Part shown: one piece after another, positions 51,296-62,904 of the stretch | How positions within the stretch are numbered: position 1 is the stretch's first letter | Layout of the letters: every line of letters begins with the position of its first letter | Program-made: the position numbers and the translations under genes | Notes under the pieces: generated by a model | Told to the model about the DNA's origin: nothing | The model's database searches: none | What the model saw: only the letters and a program-made list of their open reading frames with translations | Source: Liolophura sinensis | Taxonomy: Eukaryota > Mollusca > Polyplacophora > Chitonida > Chitonidae | Length of the DNA: 64,000 nt | Assembly: GCF_032854445.1 (NCBI RefSeq) | Contig: NC_088303.1 | Location: forward strand, 27,755,265 to 27,819,264 | Direction: 5' to 3'

Positions 51296-51896
51296 CATGG
51301 CCAGAAGACCACGATTCTGTCACTGGGTTATCTTCCCTTTCAGGCATGCAACATCCAGATGGCGCTATGTGTATTGAGGCCCTTGGGCCATGACTCACTA
51401 TTATTCCTCAATCCAGACGTAGTGAAACTCTACAGGGTATAAAGAAGACAATGTGTGTAAATCTGATCAAATATTTATTATCAGTTGTAGTACAAACTAC
51501 AAATTTCACATGGATTCTAGTTGAACATGTTGAAGCCAGACCGCCTAGGTAATGGGCGTCGAGCGGGAAAGAAATTGTCCCTCTAGTGTGATAGCATAGT
51601 AAAATGCCTATTTTTGCATCGCTATCAGTGTTCAATCAGAATAATTTTCAGGATTTTTCTACCAAAGCTTCAATGTGAGGTGGCCATTTTGTTTTTGTCC
51701 TTGCAAGGGTGATCACATGATCTCACTCTTCTGGCTAACTTACACAATTCATGACTCACTATGTACCTCTGTATATACATATATATCTTTACAAATACAG
51801 AAATACTCAAAGCTGTACATGCATGGCTACAATGTGTAGCTGACTGTCACATGTACTTTCCACAGGGTTCACAAGGCTTACATATACAGAACATCT

Positions 51897-52070
51897 CATT
51901 TATTTATTTATTTGATGGGTGTTTTACACCCTACTCAAGAATATTTCACTTACACGACAGTGGCCAGTATTGTGGTGGGAGGAAACCAAGCTGAACCTGG
52001 CGGGAAATCCAACACCATCCACAAGTTGCTGCTACACCTTCCCACATGCAGCCGGAGAGGAAGCAAGCAG
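51897..52070 (-). repeat. 5'-truncated SINE, inverted
   Basis: TTTATTTATTTGATGGGTGT, ACTCAAGAATATTTCACTTA, GTGGCCAGTATTGTGGTGGG, CCGGAGAGGAAGC. The B-box region and head are absent. Confidence 0.85.
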
Positions 52071-52455
52071 ACATCTGATGTTTTAGTTATTCCATGGACT
52101 TGTGATTTAAATTCAAGAACCCTCAATTACCCTTGTGAATTTTATAAAGTCCTGAGTTTTGATATGATTTCTCTTTATGTCTGATGTGTAAGGTATTGAA
52201 TTATCAAAAACACTTTTGAATACAAGCATTATATAAAAGTACACAATATGCTGTCTGAATTCCAGAACAAACTAGCTTAATTTTCTTGAATTCTCATTAC
52301 AGGCTTTTCAAGAAGTCACAAAATAAAATTAAAAATACCGTCAATTCAATGGTCTTGAATTTAATGCATCATACTCAAGAACTTTTAAGAATGTGTGCAA
52401 ACCCTACTTCCAACTGCTATCACCAAGCTAATAGTGCTGTAAATAGATAAAACTA

Positions 52456-55400
52456 TCAGCTAGGTTCTGTCTTCACAAAGTCCTCTTTGGCCCAGTCTGG
52501 TAACGCTGTCTGATAATCCCAATCTGGTCCCTGAAAGATGAACAAGTCACAGGTGAGGCGCAGAGCTGACATGAAGCAACCATCTACTTAGAAGCAATTA
52601 GTAATACATGTCTCTGCCAAAGTCTTCAAAATGCTTATGTTGGCTAGGATCTTTGCTAGTGGTGAAGTGAATGGACAATATTAAAGGTGAGTGAGTGCTT
52701 GAGGTTTGAGGTCGTACTTAACAATTTTTCAGTTATATGATGTGGAAGGAATCCTTACAGTGCATGTAATGTGCCTCCTTGTTGCAGGACGGATTTCCAC
52801 CGCTTTTTTATCTAGTGCTTCTTCACTGAGACGCCTTACCAAAGGCAAGTAAGCCATCCTGCCTGAATCATTACACTGATACGGGTCAACCAGTTGTTTC
52901 ACTATCCCCTTCTTGCTAAACACCAAGCGAAGGACAATGTTAATGGACAGGGCCCAGTTCAAACGTGTATTAGCATCTAAGTCCAGTATTAACTTAAGCC
53001 TGGACTAATATTCCTTTAGTTTTGTATTACATTGAGACTGATATTAAAACCTTTTAATACACTTTTGAACAAATGGCCCCATTGAGTCAAAATTCTGACT
53101 GACCTTCTAACAGTGAGATTGACTTACATGTATAAAGCTGCAAATCACAGCTAAAAGTTTATTTAAATGTACATGTAATTGCCAATACATATATCAGATT
53201 ATCCTTAAACTGGCTGCTATTTAGTTGTAGATAATGTGGTTTGGCTGTGTATAATGTGATTCAGTTATCTGAGGGCATGACAGCAACATGAATACATAAC
53301 GATATCGATGGGACTAGATAATCCTTACCTTATCTCTGAGTGCATGGAGATACACAATGAGGTTGCTGGGACTAAGGTCTAGACACCTTGCCTTATATTT
53401 GAGAGTGTAAAGGTGTATGATGGGTCACTGGGACTAGGGCCTAGATACTTGTCCTTACCTTGTATCTGAGTGTATGGAGATACATGATGAGGTCACTTGG
53501 ACTGGGGTGTAGATACTCCATAACTTATATCTGAGAGTGTGGAGGTACGTGATGAGTTCGCTGGGACTGGGGTCTAGAGACCCCTTTCCTTATATTTGAG
53601 TGTATGAAGGTATATGATGAGGTCACTGGGACTGGTATCTAGATACTTGTCCTTACCTTGTATCTGAGTGTATGGAGATACGTGATGAGGTCACTGGGAC
53701 TGGTATCTAGATACTTGTCCTTACCTTGTATCTGAGTGTATGGAGATACGTGATGAGGTCACTTGGACTGGGGTGTAGATACTCCATAACTTATATCTGA
53801 GAGTGTGGAGGTACATGATGAGTTCGCTGGGACTGGGGTCTAGAGACCCCTTTCCTTATATTTGAGTGTATGAAGGTATATGATGAGGTCACTGGGATTG
53901 GTATCTAGATACTTGTCCTTGCCTTGTATCTGAGTGCATGGGGATACATGATGAGGTCACTGGGACTAGGGTGTAGATACTCCTTACCTTATATCTGAGT
54001 GCATGGAGGTACATGATGAGGTCACTGGGACTAGAATGTAGATACTCCTTACCTTATATCTGAGTGCATGGGGATACATGATGAGGTCACTGGGACTAGG
54101 GTGTAGATACTCCTTACCTTATATCTGAGTGCATGGGGATACATGATGAGGTCACTGGGACTAGAGTGTAGATACTCCTTACCTTATATCTGAGTGCATG
54201 GGGATACATGATGAGGTCACTGGGACTAGGGTGTAGATACTCCTTACCTTATATCTGAGTGCATGGAGGTACATGATGAGGTCACTGGGACTGGGATCTC
54301 GGTATTTCCTGCGACATGCCTGGCAATTTATGTCTGGTTTCCACTTCTCCAAATCAAACCCCTGACGGACAACACCGACTGTATCCGTCATTTTCAAACG
54401 CTTAGCTGTGGGCTCATCTTCACTTTTCCCTCCCACGCCTCCACTGATCTCTTCTTCACCCTGACCTTCAACCTTTGCGTCATCACGTTGATCCATATCT
54501 TGACTGCTCGTGCCATCTACACAAGCGCCCTCTGATTTTATCTCTTCTGGCTGCCTCATTTTCTCTGCAAACAAAGGATTTTCCCCTTCTTCCCACTCTC
54601 CTACATTGTGCTCCTTTTCTATTGCTTGAATCACCTGAAAACCCAGTAAAACAAAACAAAGATTTTTGTTACTGTTACAAATTACTGTTTTTCTACCATC
54701 TTGCGCACATGAAAAGAGAAATTTTAAGATTTTTCACTTAAAAAATAAAAGGCATTATGTGAACGCAGAGTGATCAAAAGAAAATTGACATTGATTACAG
54801 ACAGGTAACAGTACACACCTGAATCACTCCTACCCTACCACTGTTGTGAAACAGGTTCAATTTGCAATCTTCAACACTGGTACCATTACAAAGGAAAGAA
54901 AAAAGAATAAAAGCATACAAAGTTCCAAATTAATCCTATAAAAGCGCAATGGGGTGTACAACTCCTGTCTCATTCATGTACATATATTCAGATTTCAGCA
55001 AGAGTAGGAAATGACCCACTGATAATTTTTTTGAGTTCATTCATTAAGTATATTATACAGTGCTTCCTTCTCATTGTCGTGGGGCCTCCACGGCTCAGTT
55101 GGTTAGCACACTAGCGCAGCGTAATGACCCAGAAGCTTCTCACCAATACAGTCGCTGTGAGTTCAAGTCCAGCTCATGCTGGCTTCCTCTCCAGTCGCAA
55201 GTGGGAAGGTCTGTCAGCAACCTGCGAATGGTCGTGGGTTTCCAACAGGCTCTTCCAAGTTTCCTCCCACCATAATGCTGGTAGTCGTCGCATAAGTGCA
55301 ATAATCTTGAGTATGGTGTAAAACACCAAATCAAATAAATAAATAAATAAACCCATTGTGGTGCATGATAATAACAAAGAAGTCAACTCAAATTTCAAAT

Positions 55401-58400
55401 GTTACTCGAGTCTTCAAACCTCATGCTGGGATCTATATCAGGTGAACGATAACTTTTATTTCAAGTCAAATAAATTTTAAAATGGAATGTTATTCGTGGT
55501 AATTATATACATTTACATCTGTACACCATTTATATCAAGAAATTGTACACTTTACCTCGGCTTCAGATTTCCCATAATCCCCACCTTTCCCTCTCAACGG
55601 TCCAAATGCTTCACTGTTGTAAATTGGGTCATTCACGATCGGAAAACCTGAAGAAAATTGATTGACAGTTTTATTTAGTCGTTTATTTGATTGGTCTTTT
55701 TATGCCGCACGCAAGAATATTTCACTTCAATGACTGCAGCGAGCATTATGGTGTGAAGAAATGGGGCAGAGCATGGGGAGAAACTCACAACCCTCCACAA
55801 TTACTGGGAGACAACCCCAAACAGAGAGGAAGAGAGCAGGTGTTTGACTTGAACTCATGGCAACCAAATCAGTGAGAGTCATGAAGTAATGCCCTAACTG
55901 TCACATACACATACATGTATACGTGTAAATGTCTATAATAAACGAAGACAAATGCAAATTTTGGCAGAAGCTGTGACAGCGACTGATGAATTAAATTAAT
56001 GGCCCTTGTTTGAAAACAAGATGTCAAAACAGAAGACACTGTTACTAAAAGTGCCACCTGCTCCTACAAATCTGAAACATCCTTTCCATAAATGTAACTG
56101 GAGAGAACAGTCAATGAACATTTCTCCATTTAAAAACCAAGACCAGATTACCATGAAATGTTAAAAAAGGATACCACATGATAAAAAAACATACAGGTAA
56201 GAATACCATTACAGTAAGACACATTTCAAACCATCTGCTTAGTCTACCAATGGCCAGTCAATGACTGACTGTTGTACAGCTGAAAGTATCTTCTGTTAAA
56301 TCAGCTGGCTACTGGCATTCCTACACTTTATAACTTGGCTTCCTTTGCTGAACAGGTTTACCATAAATGTATATTTTATCCATGGCTGATTTGCACATTT
56401 TGCCTATTTCTCTAAGAGATTTATAGATGTTAGAAAGGTGTTTTGAGGTGTGTTTGGAAGGTAGGATATCCTACTTAAAAAACTGTTTCAAAAAAAAAAG
56501 AATTTTTTTACAACATTTATTTGCCTCTCAAAATGATTTTTTTTGTGTAAAATTTTAGATCATTTAACACATTATTTTTACATTATCAGAGTGTGCATGG
56601 AGGACTTTCATTTCAGCTTGTACGGTAAATTAAGTTTGCTAAATCCCACTAACGGCAGGAAAGTTGTCTACTGACAACATGACACTCACCCAAATACTGC
56701 AGATGGACTCGGATCTGGTGTGTTCTGCCAGTTTTGGGGAAACCTATCGGATAGAAATTGACAAGGTACATTACTGATAATCACTGTTCTGCATGACTTT
56801 CCTGAAACACAAAGTGTCATTTATAATGTCTCTAAACTTGCCTTTCACATCAAGCTGACATGACTTCCAGGAAGGCAATTTTTGTTACGACATCAAAAGG
56901 GGCAGTGTTATAGATCTTTAACGAATTAAGTTTTCCAAAAGTAGGTGCTGATCTACTTTGACTTAGATTTCCAGAACTACCCATACCAGAGATTGTACAA
57001 TGGAGTCTGTGAATCAATGAAACAAGACAGATAAGCTAGACAATGGTCCTTACACTTAACAACACTGGTCTTGCCATTGTAACTCATCTTCTCAAAGAAA
57101 GTCTGGCTTGCCTTTCCATTGGCTGAAACTTTCCACACTGATACCCGGTTGGACAGACAATCAATTGGCTGATCAACACTGATACGGCCACTGAAATGCA
57201 AAGATGGTAGAATTTCCAATCAGCCTGTGGTAAAATGAAATATCAAAACGTGCCAAACAGAACCCTAAGGAGTCAAATGCCATACTCTTTAATGCATTTA
57301 ACTTGCCATTCTTGTAGATATCATCAGCTTTTAATGTAAAGCACTCAGTACATATATAGCCTGTCAGATGTCCTTGACTTCTCTCTGAATGTCACTTATA
57401 CATGTATACATGTCAGGTTAACCTGGGAATTCCCCTTCCACATATCAAGTCTGCTATTTATGTGTATGATTGGTGTTTCATGCCACACTCATAAATATTT
57501 CACCTAGACAACAGTGATCAGCATTACAGTGGGAGGAAACTGACGAGATTACTGACAGACCTTCCTACATACAGCCCGAGAGGAAGCCAGTATAATCTTG
57601 ATTTGAACTCACAGCAATGGCATTGGTGAGAGGCTCCTGCGTCACTGCGCCGTGCTGGGACTCTAACCACTTTAGCCATGATGGCCTCTCAGGCCTACTA
57701 AGCTTTATCTATACTAAGACTGGGGGAATTTCCCTCGGTGCTTTATGATTTTCCTGGGATGTTCTTCTTACTTTGGCAATTCCAGAACACTACATGCCCA
57801 AAATAAATGTCAATCTTACGATGGAAATCCACCCACTAAACAACTTACACGGCTGTCTAGATACTATTTGTCCCTACATGCCAAACATAAATGTCAATCT
57901 TACGATGGATATCCACCCACTAAACAACTTACAAGGCTGTCTAGATACTATCTGTCCCTACATGCCAAACATAAATGTCAACATTATGATGGAAATCCAC
58001 CCACTAAACAACTTACAAGGCTGTCTAGATACTATTTGTCCCTACATGCCAAACATAAATGTCAACATTACGATGGAAATCCACCCACTAAACAATGTAC
58101 AAGGCTGTCTAGATACTGTTTGTCCCTACATGTCAAACATAAATGTCAATCTTACTATGGAAATCCACCCACTAAACAACTTACATGGCTGTCTAGATAC
58201 TATTTGTCCCTACATGCCAAGCATAAATGTCAATCTTACTATGGAAATCCACCCACTAAACAACTTACAAGGCTGTCTAGATACTATTTGTCCCTACATG
58301 CCAAACATAAATGTCAACATTACGATAGAAATCCACCCACTAAAACACTTACAAGGCTGTCTAGATACTATTTGTCCCTACATGCCACATATATATGTCA

Positions 58401-61086
58401 ATCTTACTATGGAAATCCACCCACTAAACAACTTACAAGGCTGTCTAGATACTATTTGTCCCTACATGTCAAACATAAATGTCGACCTTACGATGGAAAT
58501 CCACCCACTGAATAACTTACAAGGCTGTCTACCTACTATTTTCTCCTACATGCCAAACGTATTTGTCAATCTTACTATGGAAATCCACCCACTAAACAAC
58601 TTACAAGGCTGTCTAGATACTATTTGTCCCTACATGCCAAACATAAATGTCGACCTAACGATGGAAATCCACCCTCTAAACAACTTACATGGCTGTCCAC
58701 ATACTATTTGTCCCTACATGCCAAACATAAATGTCGACCTTACGATGGATATCCACCCACTAAACAACTTACAAGGCTGTCTAGATATTTATTTATTTGT
58801 TATTTATTTGATTGGTGTTTTACGCCGTTCTCAAGAATATTTCACTTGTACGACGGCGGCCAGCATTATGGTGGGTGGAAACCGGGCACAGCCCGGGGGA
58901 AACCCACGACCATCCGCAGGTTGCTGGCAGACCTTCCCACTTACGACTGGAGAGGAAGCCAGCATGTCCTGGACTTGAACTCACAGCGATCGCATTGGTG
59001 AGAGGCTCCTGGGTCACTGCGCTGCACTAGCGCGCTAACCGACTGAGCCACGAAGGCCCCCGGCTGTCTAGATACTATTTGTCCCTACATGTCAAACGTA
59101 AATGTCAACCTCACGATGGAAATCCACCCACTAAACAACTTACAAAGCTGTCTAGATACTATTTGTCCCTACATGCCAAACATAAATGTCGACCTTACGA
59201 TGGAAATCCACCCATTAAACAAACTTACACGGCTGTCTACATACTATTTGTCCCTACATGTCAAACATAAATGTCGACCTTACGATAGAAATCCACTCAC
59301 TAAACAACTTACAAGGCTGTCTAGATACTATTTGTCCCTACATGCCAAACATAAATGTCGACCTTACGATGGAAATCCACCCACTAAACAAACTTACACG
59401 GCTGTCTAGATACTATTTGTCCCTACATGCCAAACATAAATGTCGACCTTACGATAGAAATCCACCAACTAAACAACTTACAAAGCTGTCTAAATACTAT
59501 GTTCTCGTACGTGACACATAAATTCTTACTTACTCAGGGAATTCTCCTACTACACGACACACATACTCCTTCTCCACTTCTCTGTTCCTCACATGCCTCT
59601 CCAGCTCTAATGTTCGTTTAGCTGTTTTCCCACACACCATTACACCAGAGGTCAGGCGGTCCAAGCGATAAATATCTGCCAACACCAAACCAGTCTTACA
59701 ATAATACTTCATGGATTTTATGATTGATTGATTGATGCATGCATTATGCCGTAATCAAGAAAACAGAGCACAAACATCACGACGTGGTTGTCAGGTGTTG
59801 GTGTGGCGGTCAGGTGAAGATGTGGTGGTCAGGTGAAGGCGTGGTGGTCAGGTGAAGATGTGGTAGTCAGGTGAAGGTGTGGTAGTCAGGTGTAAGTGTG
59901 GCGGTCAGGTGAGGGCGTGGTGGTCAGGTGAAGATGTGGTAGTCAGGTGAAGGCGTGGTGGTCAGGTGAAGATGTGGTAGTCAGGTGAAGGTGTGGTAGT
60001 CAGGTGTAAGTGTGGCGGTCAGGTGAGGGCGTGACGGTCAGGTGAAGATGTGGTAGTCAGGTGAAGATGTGGTAGTCAGGTGAAGGTGTGGTAGTCAGGT
60101 GAAGATGTGGTTGTCAGGTGTAGGTGTGGCGGTCAGGTGAAGATGTGGTGGTCAGGTGAAGGCGTGGTGGTCAGGTGAAGATGTGGTAGTCAGGTGAAGG
60201 TGTGGTAGTCAGGTGTAAGTGTGGCGGTCAGGTGAGGGCGTGGCGGTCAGGTGAAGATGTGGTAGTCAGGTGAAGGTGTGGTAGTCAGGTGAAGGCGTGG
60301 TTGTCAGGTGTAGGTGTGGCGGTCAGGTGAAGGCGTGGTTGTCAAGTGAAGGTGTATGGTCAGGTGAAGGTGTTGAGGTCAGGTGAAGGTGTGGAAGTCA
60401 GGTGAAGGTGTGGAGGTCAGGTGAAGATGCCGTTGTCGGGTGAAGGTGTTGAGGTCAGGTGAAGGTGCAGTGGTCAGGTGAAGATGTGGTGGTCAGGTAA
60501 AAACGCGGTTGTCAGGTGAAGATGTGGTAGTCAGGAGAAGGTGTAGAGGTCAGGTGAAGGCGCAGTGATCAGGTGAAGATGTGGTGGTCAATTGAAGGTG
60601 TGGAGGTCAGGTTAAAGTGTCAAGGTCACAGGTAAATTACTACCAGTAAACAATTTCAAGTTTCACAATGAATAGCACACAGATGTAATGGCCAAACAAG
60701 CAACTGCATCAGCCACTCCTAATTATTACCATGGTATCACTTAAACTGAGAGTCTAAAAATCTACAAATTCCCTCTCCAAGGCTGGGTTTGAAACTGCAC
60801 CTCCTGTGTCTTAACAACTGAAAGACAAGTCCCTCAAACCAAAAGTTCACAGTTCACTCTCTAGCGACATCATTACTGCAATTGGTTGTATTTGTAGGTA
60901 TTCTACTCGTGCGTCTTACTCCTGAGGTTGCTTTGCTTCATCTCTTTGCCCAAGATGAAGACAGCCGAGTTGAACCTGTACCTGCCACAGGGGTGACAGG
61001 GGATAGACGAGGGCTTGTTGATCACCACCACATCCTTGTCTTCATGCAGTACCTCAAAGGTCTGATCACACACTGGGTTCTCGTGT
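52456..61086 (-). CDS. RPUSD2-like RNA pseudouridine synthase, paralog B (5' exons outside window)
   Basis: RluA-family enzyme acting on RNA. Seven exons in the window (minus): 61086-60920, 59675-59534, 57190-57054, 56743-56690, 55647-55556, 54634-54248, 52530-52456; 1054 nt with matching phases. The first exon enters with a split codon (R|HENP), so at least the S4-like and N-terminal exons lie past 64000. Visible parts: HEDKDVVVINKPSSIPCHP, CGRYRF, intact YRLDRLTSG with the catalytic Asp, KEYVCRVVGEFP, intact TGRTHQIRVHLQYLG, NDPIYNSEAFGP, an acidic linker, NCQACRRKYRD, LHALRYK and a C-terminal GPDWDY exon. Exon lengths 167, 142, 137 and 92 equal those of paralog A; the motif III exon is 54 nt against 57 in A. 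Tail to tail with A. Motif conservation suggests this is the active copy. Confidence 0.93.
53330..54300 (-). repeat. 65-bp minisatellite spanning an RPUSD2-B donor
   Basis: About 15 units of 65 bp. In the gene sense each contains AGTCCCAGTGACCTCATCAT, GCACTCAGATATAAGGTAAG and AGTATCTACACC. The unit nearest the exon includes the real exon end (SDLIMYLHALRYK) and donor GTAAGG at 54248/54247. About 45 nt of coding sequence plus the donor is therefore copied along the intron with only a few changes per unit. Confidence 0.95.
55079..55352 (+). repeat. Full-length SINE
   Basis: GGGGCCTCCACGGCTCAGTT head, B box GAGTTCAAGTCC, body GGCTTCCTCTCCAG, tail AATCAAATAAATAAATAAAT. Flanks CATTGTCGT and CATTGTGGT suggest a slightly aged target duplication. 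It lies in RPUSD2-B intron 5 of those visible. Confidence 0.9.
55673..55893 (-). repeat. Diverged SINE, inverted
   Basis: GTTTATTTGATTGGTC, GCAAGAATATTTCACTTCAA, GAGCATTATGGTGTGAAG and TTGAACTCATGGCAACC. It lies 25 nt upstream of the exon at 55647. Confidence 0.75.
57460..57692 (-). repeat. Diverged SINE, inverted, head retained
   Basis: GATTGGTGTTTCATGCCACA, AATATTTCACCTAGACAAC, GCCCGAGAGGAAGCCAG, TTTGAACTCACAGCAATGGC, GAGAGGCTCCTGCGTCAC and CTCTAACCACTTTAGCCATG at the head end. Confidence 0.8.
57780..59515 (-). repeat. 84-bp minisatellite abutting an RPUSD2-B donor
   Basis: About 17 units of 84 bp, interrupted by a SINE. Sense units read GGTGGATTTCCATC|GTAAGG, then CGACATTTATGTTTGGCATG, AGTATCTAGACAGCC. 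The exon end plus intron start, GGAGAATTCCCTGA|GTAAGT then AAGAATTTATG, aligns as a diverged unit (about 13 of 19 over the exon/donor part, better in the intron part). Period 84 gives long repeat open frames on the plus strand, which are not genes. Confidence 0.9.
58788..59061 (-). repeat. Young full-length SINE inside the 84-bp array
   Basis: Perfect 13-bp target duplication GGCTGTCTAGATA at 58775-58787 and 59062-59074. The insert runs from the T-rich tail complement through CGACGGCGGCCAGCATTATG to GACTGAGCCACGAAGGCCCC, the complete head. Intact head and perfect duplication point to a recent insertion into an existing array. Confidence 0.96.
59780..60625. repeat. 19-20-bp minisatellite in the first visible RPUSD2-B intron
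   Basis: About 43 units of GTCAGGTGAAGATGTGGT with variants GGTGTAAGTGTGGCG and GGTGAAGGCGTGGTT. It starts about 100 nt upstream of the acceptor at 59676 and does not include exon sequence. On the plus strand it contains CAGGTGA, but the gene is on minus. Confidence 0.93.
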
Positions 61087-61554
61087 CTGCAAATACAATA
61101 ACATAACAAGGCATTCAGGAAATATAGGTAGCTCGTCTGATTGAGCAATTTGAAAAGCTGCATAATGTCCAAGTCAGGTGATATATTAAAATATTGACTT
61201 CTAAACCACAAAAGGTAGAATGATTGACACTTACACAGATATTACTCTCTAATTAGATAGTGTCAAGATCTTGCCATCAAATCAACAAGAAAGGCCATTA
61301 ATTATTATTCTGTCACAACTATGACTGTTTATCATATGCGTATGGTTTGCAGAGCAGTGACTTTGTATGTCATGGAGCTGTAAATCATTGTGGTGGTAAA
61401 GGACACTGTGGGGAGTTAAACTTCACCAGAGTTCTTTGACATGCAAATCACTGTATTTGGCAATCCATGCACAAAGGAAGGCCATTGCAACCCAGTGAAG
61501 GAAAATGCTCAGCTATAAGTTAAAAGACTTCCTTGGTCTTAGATATGTTAATGT

Positions 61555-61960
61555 CTACCGATGATTTTCCATCTGTGTACGGATAATTGGCCATCTGTGT
61601 ACGAATGATTCGCCATCTGTGTACGGATGATTGTCCTTCTGTGTACGGATGATTGGCCATCTGTGTGCGGATGATTGGTCGTCTGTGTACGGATGATTGG
61701 CCATCTGTGTACAGATGATTGGTCGTCTGTGTACGAATGATTCGCCATCTGTGTACGGATGATTGTCCTTCTGTGTACAGATAATTGGCCATCTGTGTGC
61801 GGATGATTGGCCGTCTGTGTACGGATAATTGGCCATCTGTGTACGGATGATTCGCCGTCTGTGTGCGGATGATTGGCCATCTGTGTACGGATGATTGGTC
61901 GTCTGTGTACGAATGATTGGCCGTCTGTGTATGGATGATTGGTCGTCTGTGTACTATGGG
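61555..61960. repeat. 22-bp minisatellite
   Basis: About 18 units of GATGATTGGCCATCTGTGTA type with variants GGTCGTCTGTGTACG and TGTCCTTCTGTG. All three minus-strand frames stay open over much of it because the unit avoids stops; no coding role. Confidence 0.92.
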
Positions 61961-62150
61961 TGGTCACTGCAACCCTATGACTGGCCAAAAACTTTAACCA
62001 AACTGGACACCCACACTGCCAGTAACAAGATCTGATTCCCTCTCATAATACCTCTCCTCACTTCATAAGGCAGGCTAAAAAATAGTATTTGTGGTATAGT
62101 TGGCTTTTTTGTCGCTTTTTCTAAATTTCACTTTTCTTTATTGGATTCTT

Positions 62151-62813
62151 ATTATGTCTCGCAATAAAAACACCTCAATGACTCTTGGCGCAAAGCAAGT
62201 AATTATGTCTCGCAATAAAAACACCTCAATGACTCTTGGCGCAAAGCAAGTAATTATGTCTCGCAATAAAAACACCTCAATGACTCTTGGCACAAAGCAA
62301 GTAATTATGTCTTGCAATAAAAACACCTCAATGACTCTTGGCGCAAAGCAAGTAATTATGTCTTGCAATAAAAACACCTCAATGACTCTTGGCGCAAAGC
62401 AAGTAATTATGTCTCGCAATAAAAACACCTCAATGACTCTTGGCGCAAAGCAAGTAATTATGTCTCGCAATAAAAACACCTCAATGACTCTTGGCGCAAA
62501 GCAAGTAATTATGTCTCGCAATAAAAACACCTCAATGACTCTTGGCACAAAGCAAGTAATTATGTCTCGCAATAAAAACACCTCAATGACTCTTGGCGCA
62601 AAGCAAGTAATTATGTCTCGCAATAAAAACACCTCAATGACTCTTGGCGCAAAGCAAGTAATTATGTCTCGCAATAAAAACACCTCAATGACTCTTGGCA
62701 CAAAGCAAGTAATTATGTCTTGCAATAAAAACACCTCAATGACTCTTGGCGCAAAGCAAGTAATTATGTCTCGCAATAAAAACACCTCAATGACTCTTGG
62801 CGCAAAGCAAGTA
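62151..62813. repeat. 13 x 51-bp minisatellite, nearly identical units
   Basis: Exactly 13 units of 51 bp (663 bp). Core ATTATGTCTCGCAATAAAAA, CACCTCAATGACTCTTGG, CGCAAAGCAAGTA. Only two variable positions (CTCGC/CTTGC and GGCGC/GGCAC). Units 1-4 repeat in the same variant order as units 9-12, a higher-order structure. Period 17 codons keeps both strands open, giving apparent proteins of 310 and 215 residues that are artefacts. Confidence 0.96.
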
Positions 62814-62904
62814 AAGTTTTGTTGTGGTAAATGTAAGTATTGCGCATGTGAATGCTGGAGAAATGATCTAAGCTTTCATCCATCTTCTTTATTTTATTTC
62901 TATA

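Larger units (their letters stand above)
43390..52455. other. Intergenic space between convergent RPUSD2 paralogs
   Basis: About 9 kb holding the 3' UTRs of both genes and scattered repeats, but no coding region I can support. A candidate ATTAAA signal for RPUSD2-A lies at 43680-43685. About 43700-46800 is AT-rich with only small simple repeats (ACTTT units near 44790, CATT units near 44980). A T-run lies near 47729-47750. An 80-codon open frame at 48220-48462 has no recognisable family and no context for a gene. Confidence 0.6.

Noticed and set aside
57745-58978. Plus-strand open frames of 256 and 401 residues with repeats of LTMEIHPLNNLQGC and similar
   Set aside because: They arise from an 84-bp array (28 codons) antisense to an RPUSD2-B intron and run on into a SINE.
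52456-61086. RPUSD2-B as an assembly duplicate (haplotig) of A
   Set aside because: Exons differ widely at protein level, motif III differs, and introns share no arrays, so these are distinct loci.
61520-61988. Minus-strand frames rich in SSVHRWPIIRTQ
   Set aside because: 22-bp tandem repeat open in all three minus frames, so the openness is compositional.
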